From IMG/VR virus record IMGVR_UViG_3300025127_000044, positions 1 to 57,273 of that record: a stretch of DNA of 57,273 nucleotides; one strand, written 5' to 3'. The notes beneath the pieces were generated by a model. The model was not told the DNA's origin and did not search any database. It was given only the letters and a program-made list of their open reading frames with translations. The stretch comes from a virus. Both the position numbers and the translations under genes were made by a program. Shown in pieces: positions 54,737-57,273 of this stretch (position 1 is its first letter; each line of letters starts with the position of its first letter).

Positions 54737-56055
54737 GGGAGTGCCGGGAGTGAGGACAGACTTAGTGCTGCAGATGTAATCTTTGCATCTACCTCTGTAG
54801 ATGTATCATAATTAGTTAAATCAGCCGTTGCAGTAGGCGTACTCCAAGTCAGCGAACCGGTGCCATCAGTTGTAAGAATTTGGCCTGAATTTCCAGTGTT
54901 AGTGGGCAGAGTTAATGTATAGTTTGCTCCTGCTGAATGAGCAGGCCCCTTAATCATAACGCCGTGAGAATTATTTTCGCAGTTTAATTGAATCGTACCT
55001 GAAGCACCACTGCCGCCTTTGACAGTAACTTTTTCACCAACCTCTATATTACTAACAAACGTGGCGCTGCCTCCTTCGTTAAAGGTAATGTCTGCTGTAC
55101 CACTTTCATTAAAGTGAAACTGCGTTTTAGCGTTTGTGCCTATTGATGAATTTGAGTATAATCTCAAACTTTTTGTAGGATCATCATAGCCCAACTGTCC
55201 ACCATTGGTCAGTGAAGCCAGCTGGTTAATGTGTAAGCCATTAGACGTAACAGTTCCATCAAAAGAGACATTGCCTGAATAGTTTGCCAGATCAGGTGTG
55301 TTAGCGGCAATCTTTGCATCAACTTCGGTCGATGTATCGTATGCAGACAGGTCGGTAGCTGGGATAGCAGCAATCTTTGCGTCAACTTGTGCTGATGTGT
55401 CGTAGCTGGAAAGGTCCGTGGGAGGAATAGATGCAATTGCTGCGGTAGCAAAGTTTTGAGCAGCTGTCTGAGCAGCTGTTGCTTGACTATCGACGTATTG
55501 CTTGGGTGAAGCCGCCAGTGCAGTGGCTGGGTTACCAGCTAGCTGCAGAATGCCAGTCATAATGCCACCGGCTTTACCGATGAAACGTGCGTCGGCTTCA
55601 TTTTTATCGTAATAGCCAGCGCCAAGTGTGAAGCTATCCGGGCTTGCATCAACCCACTGTGTAGTTACACCATCGTTGTAATAAATATATAAACGACCAT
55701 CGTTATTATTCCACCACAGCTCACCATCTTCAGCAGAAGCAGGGGCAACAGCTGCCATCCGTGCAACACCACCAATAAAGCTAGGGGCTGAAAGATTCCC
55801 TGTAAGGGTGTCACCTGTATTTAAAATATAACGCCCGTCTAGTGTTCCAGACTGCTCGGTGCTGACATCCAGGTCAGGCAGAATGCCGAGCTGCATTTTA
55901 CGAATGACATTTGTACTGTCTTTCAGAAATAAACTTGGATCTGAAGATACATAGTTAACAGCAATTTCGCCATATTCCATCTGATCTACAGATGGTGCTT
56001 GAGCTAATGTACTGTTTGTAATTGTTTTCAGACTTCTCTTAAGCTGAAGTTTCAT
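54733..56055 (-). CDS. Tail fibre protein with coiled repeat stalk, 440 aa
   Basis: A conserved fibre opening (LKRSLKTITNSTLAQAPSVD; EYGEIAVNYVSSDPSLFLKD) precedes a stalk with repeats of SYDTSAQVDAKIAAIPATDL type (repeated two or three times) and a beta-rich middle. It ends with the same repeat unit (NYDTSTEVDAKITSAALSL). Probably a long-fibre connector or proximal fibre. It overlaps the giant fibre gene by 4 bases. Confidence 0.82.
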   Translation of the reverse strand: MKLQLKRSLKTITNSTLAQAPSVDQMEYGEIAVNYVSSDPSLFLKDSTNVIRKMQLGILPDLDVSTEQSGTLDGRYILNTGDTLTGNLSAPSFIGGVARMAAVAPASAEDGELWWNNNDGRLYIYYNDGVTTQWVDASPDSFTLGAGYYDKNEADARFIGKAGGIMTGILQLAGNPATALAASPKQYVDSQATAAQTAAQNFATAAIASIPPTDLSSYDTSAQVDAKIAAIPATDLSAYDTSTEVDAKIAANTPDLANYSGNVSFDGTVTSNGLHINQLASLTNGGQLGYDDPTKSLRLYSNSSIGTNAKTQFHFNESGTADITFNEGGSATFVSNIEVGEKVTVKGGSGASGTIQLNCENNSHGVMIKGPAHSAGANYTLTLPTNTGNSGQILTTDGTGSLTWSTPTATADLTNYDTSTEVDAKITSAALSLSSLPALP

Positions 56056-56118
56056 TGCTAAAAAGCTCCATAGGAAATAGGAATCTCATTAACAATATTA
56101 ACGACTTATTGAATCTGT

Positions 56119-56682
56119 TTATGCTGCGTAAACACCACCGTCAAAGTCACTTGCTGCTGGTTCAATATCAATCGCCATATAGTTGTAATTTACAGCTGTT
56201 CCGCACTGAATCACTAAATAGCCAGATGTATTGGTATCTGGCACTGTTGTCCAAAATCCAGGGTTAATTGAACTCAGATAGTAAGGCTTGCCGACTTCGA
56301 GTGTTGCTGCTCCCTCATCAGTTATTGAACTACTGTTAAACATATCCATTACTGTGTTTTGTGTGAATTCGGTTATTTGTCCTACATTTGCAGACTCCAT
56401 TGCCACACCCACAATTCTTGAGGTTTCTACAGACGCAGCACTTGCTGGAACTGCCTCTCCTGCTGAATTCAAGCAAATCAACATTCCACGTGTAATAGGA
56501 CCGTGAATTGAAACCACAGCTTGACCATACACTGGCATTGAAGAAGATTCATTAGTATTGTTTTCGCTACCATTTTCATCATCATCTGATAAAAGCCATG
56601 TGCCAGGCCCGAGTGTTTGATTTGGATTGACATATACGTATGTCCGTCCAAATACTGTTTTTACATCACCTATGGCTGGCAT
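56119..56682 (-). CDS. Virion structural-type protein, 187 aa
   Basis: A beta-rich protein (MPAIGDVKTVFGRTYVYVNP; VYGQAVVSIHGPITRGMLIC) with a Gly/Ala-rich middle, reminiscent of small head-decoration or fibre-associated proteins. Family not certain. Confidence 0.6.
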   Translation of the reverse strand: MPAIGDVKTVFGRTYVYVNPNQTLGPGTWLLSDDDENGSENNTNESSSMPVYGQAVVSIHGPITRGMLICLNSAGEAVPASAASVETSRIVGVAMESANVGQITEFTQNTVMDMFNSSSITDEGAATLEVGKPYYLSSINPGFWTTVPDTNTSGYLVIQCGTAVNYNYMAIDIEPAASDFDGGVYAA

Positions 56683-56709
56683 GAGTTAATTGGTATCAGT
56701 ATTCTAATT

Positions 56710-56952
56710 TTAACCTTTCTTTTCGTTGTGCTTTCTGTTTACTTCTTCTACCCAATCTACCATTTCTTTTGCAATAATATCCTTTGCCAACTTTGCAAAT
56801 AAGTTCTGGTAAAACATTATAAGCCTTGTCGTTTCTTTAAGGCTTTTTTTTAATACATCAATATCATTGGCACTATCAATTTCATCTTTAATTACTCGTA
56901 GGCGCAGCTCTGCTTCAAGTGGTAATTCAAAGTCTTCTTTATTAAACATCAT
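56710..56952 (-). CDS. Helical hypothetical protein, 80 aa
   Basis: The product begins MMFNKEDFELPLEAELRLRV and is helical with alternating charge. Function unknown. Confidence 0.6.
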   Translation of the reverse strand: MMFNKEDFELPLEAELRLRVIKDEIDSANDIDVLKKSLKETTRLIMFYQNLFAKLAKDIIAKEMVDWVEEVNRKHNEKKG

Positions 56953-56987
56953 ATATCTGCTATTTCTTTCAGTATAGTCAATAAAAA

Positions 56988-57009
56988 AGGAGCCGCGTAC
57001 GCAGCTCCT
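56988..57009 (-). terminator. Intrinsic terminator on the minus strand
   Basis: Stem AGGAGC/GCTCCT with an inner palindrome GCGTACGC, followed on the minus strand by TTTTTTATT. It ends the gene that leaves the window on the right. Confidence 0.8.
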
Positions 57010-57027
57010 GTCTTCTCATGGTTTGAG

Positions 57028-57273
57028 TTACGGAATAACAACTCCAGTTTCAGGAATTGTATAGTTGTTTGATTCACCAGGTTTGATCTGGATGTCAACA
57101 ACTGTGTTTCCTGTACCAGCGGCAGCAACAAAATTACTAAGTGCTTGACCGTTTGAAGCGCCCATACCGATGTCCACCCAAGAATACTCGATGTGGATAT
57201 CCATGTCGACGCCATGGTATTCGTTAACAAACAACGTGTCGGCTGTTTCATCAACAACGGCTTGTTCGTAATC
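57028..57273 (-). CDS. Virion-type protein, C-terminal part (5' truncated by the window)
   Basis: The frame is open to the right edge. Visible segments are beta-rich (DMDIHIEYSWVDIGMGASNG; DIQIKPGESNNYTIPETGVV). An internal ATG at 57234 could also serve. Likely a structural protein of the late minus-strand block. Confidence 0.6.
   Translation of the reverse strand, partial: DYEQAVVDETADTLFVNEYHGVDMDIHIEYSWVDIGMGASNGQALSNFVAAAGTGNTVVDIQIKPGESNNYTIPETGVVIP

Noticed and set aside
1-57273. CRISPR array or insertion sequence
   Set aside because: No regularly spaced repeats with unique spacers and no transposase were found; the only mobile-type genes are the integrase and HNH nucleases.

Overview
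This window is part of a cyanophage genome. It carries psbA (photosystem II D1), a high-light-inducible protein gene (hli), a TalC-type transaldolase, class I ribonucleotide reductase (nrdA/nrdB), thyX, a MazG-like pyrophosphatase, six tRNA genes and many small tightly packed genes. The hosts of such phages are marine or brackish picocyanobacteria (Synechococcus/Prochlorococcus). A tyrosine integrase next to a tRNA-Ser-like attP and two divergent ribbon-helix-helix regulators suggest a temperate phage or one descended from a temperate phage. Replication uses a family A (T7-like) polymerase and a VapE-type primase-helicase, so this is not a standard T4-like cyanomyovirus. Terminase, portal and major capsid genes lie outside the window, so virion morphology cannot be assigned.

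Layout. 0-7.6 kb: a run of more than 20 small plus-strand genes, many separated by members of one family of short GC hairpins, interrupted by minus-strand genes at 1.3 and 5.6 kb; one plus gene is an SSB-like OB protein. 7.9-10 kb: transaldolase and tRNAs Asn, Asp, Thr and Ala. 10-12 kb: a candidate regulatory switch with an AACTACG repeat cluster and two divergent RHH genes flanking nested operators. 12-15 kb: a DUF932 protein, tRNA-Leu and a beta-helix protein. 15.3-17.5 kb: photosynthesis block (psbA, small membrane proteins, hli). 17.5-20.5 kb: small unknown genes, a thioredoxin-like protein and a phage-encoded translation initiation factor IF-1. 20.7-24.1 kb: nucleotide metabolism (MazG-like, NrdA, NrdB, ThyX). 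24.1-34.8 kb: replication (two SSB-like proteins, RecB-like exonuclease, primase-helicase, HNH protein, Dam-like protein, DUF3310, a deaminase-like protein without catalytic residues, and DNA polymerase split into separate exonuclease and polymerase genes). 34.8-38.5 kb: unknown and secreted proteins, a SleB-like cell-wall hydrolase, a glutamine riboswitch controlling a small peptide, and an outer-membrane-like protein.

38.5-57.3 kb is mostly minus strand and looks late: a GH104 muramidase with a long N-terminal extension, basic small proteins, two HNH nucleases, tRNA-Ser, integrase and attP, a short plus-strand island of secreted proteins, then tail-fibre proteins (S74 chaperone domain; a 1631-residue LamG/SPRY fibre; a coiled-repeat fibre) and two further virion-like proteins, the last cut by the window edge.

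How it fits together. The phage seems to sustain host photosynthetic electron flow (D1, Hli) and pentose-phosphate flux (TalC) to feed deoxynucleotide synthesis (NrdAB, thioredoxin-like donor, ThyX, MazG-like) and its own replisome. It supplies tRNAs and IF-1 for translation and appears to sense glutamine through an RNA switch. Most starts lack a strong Shine-Dalgarno sequence; the clear ones are noted.
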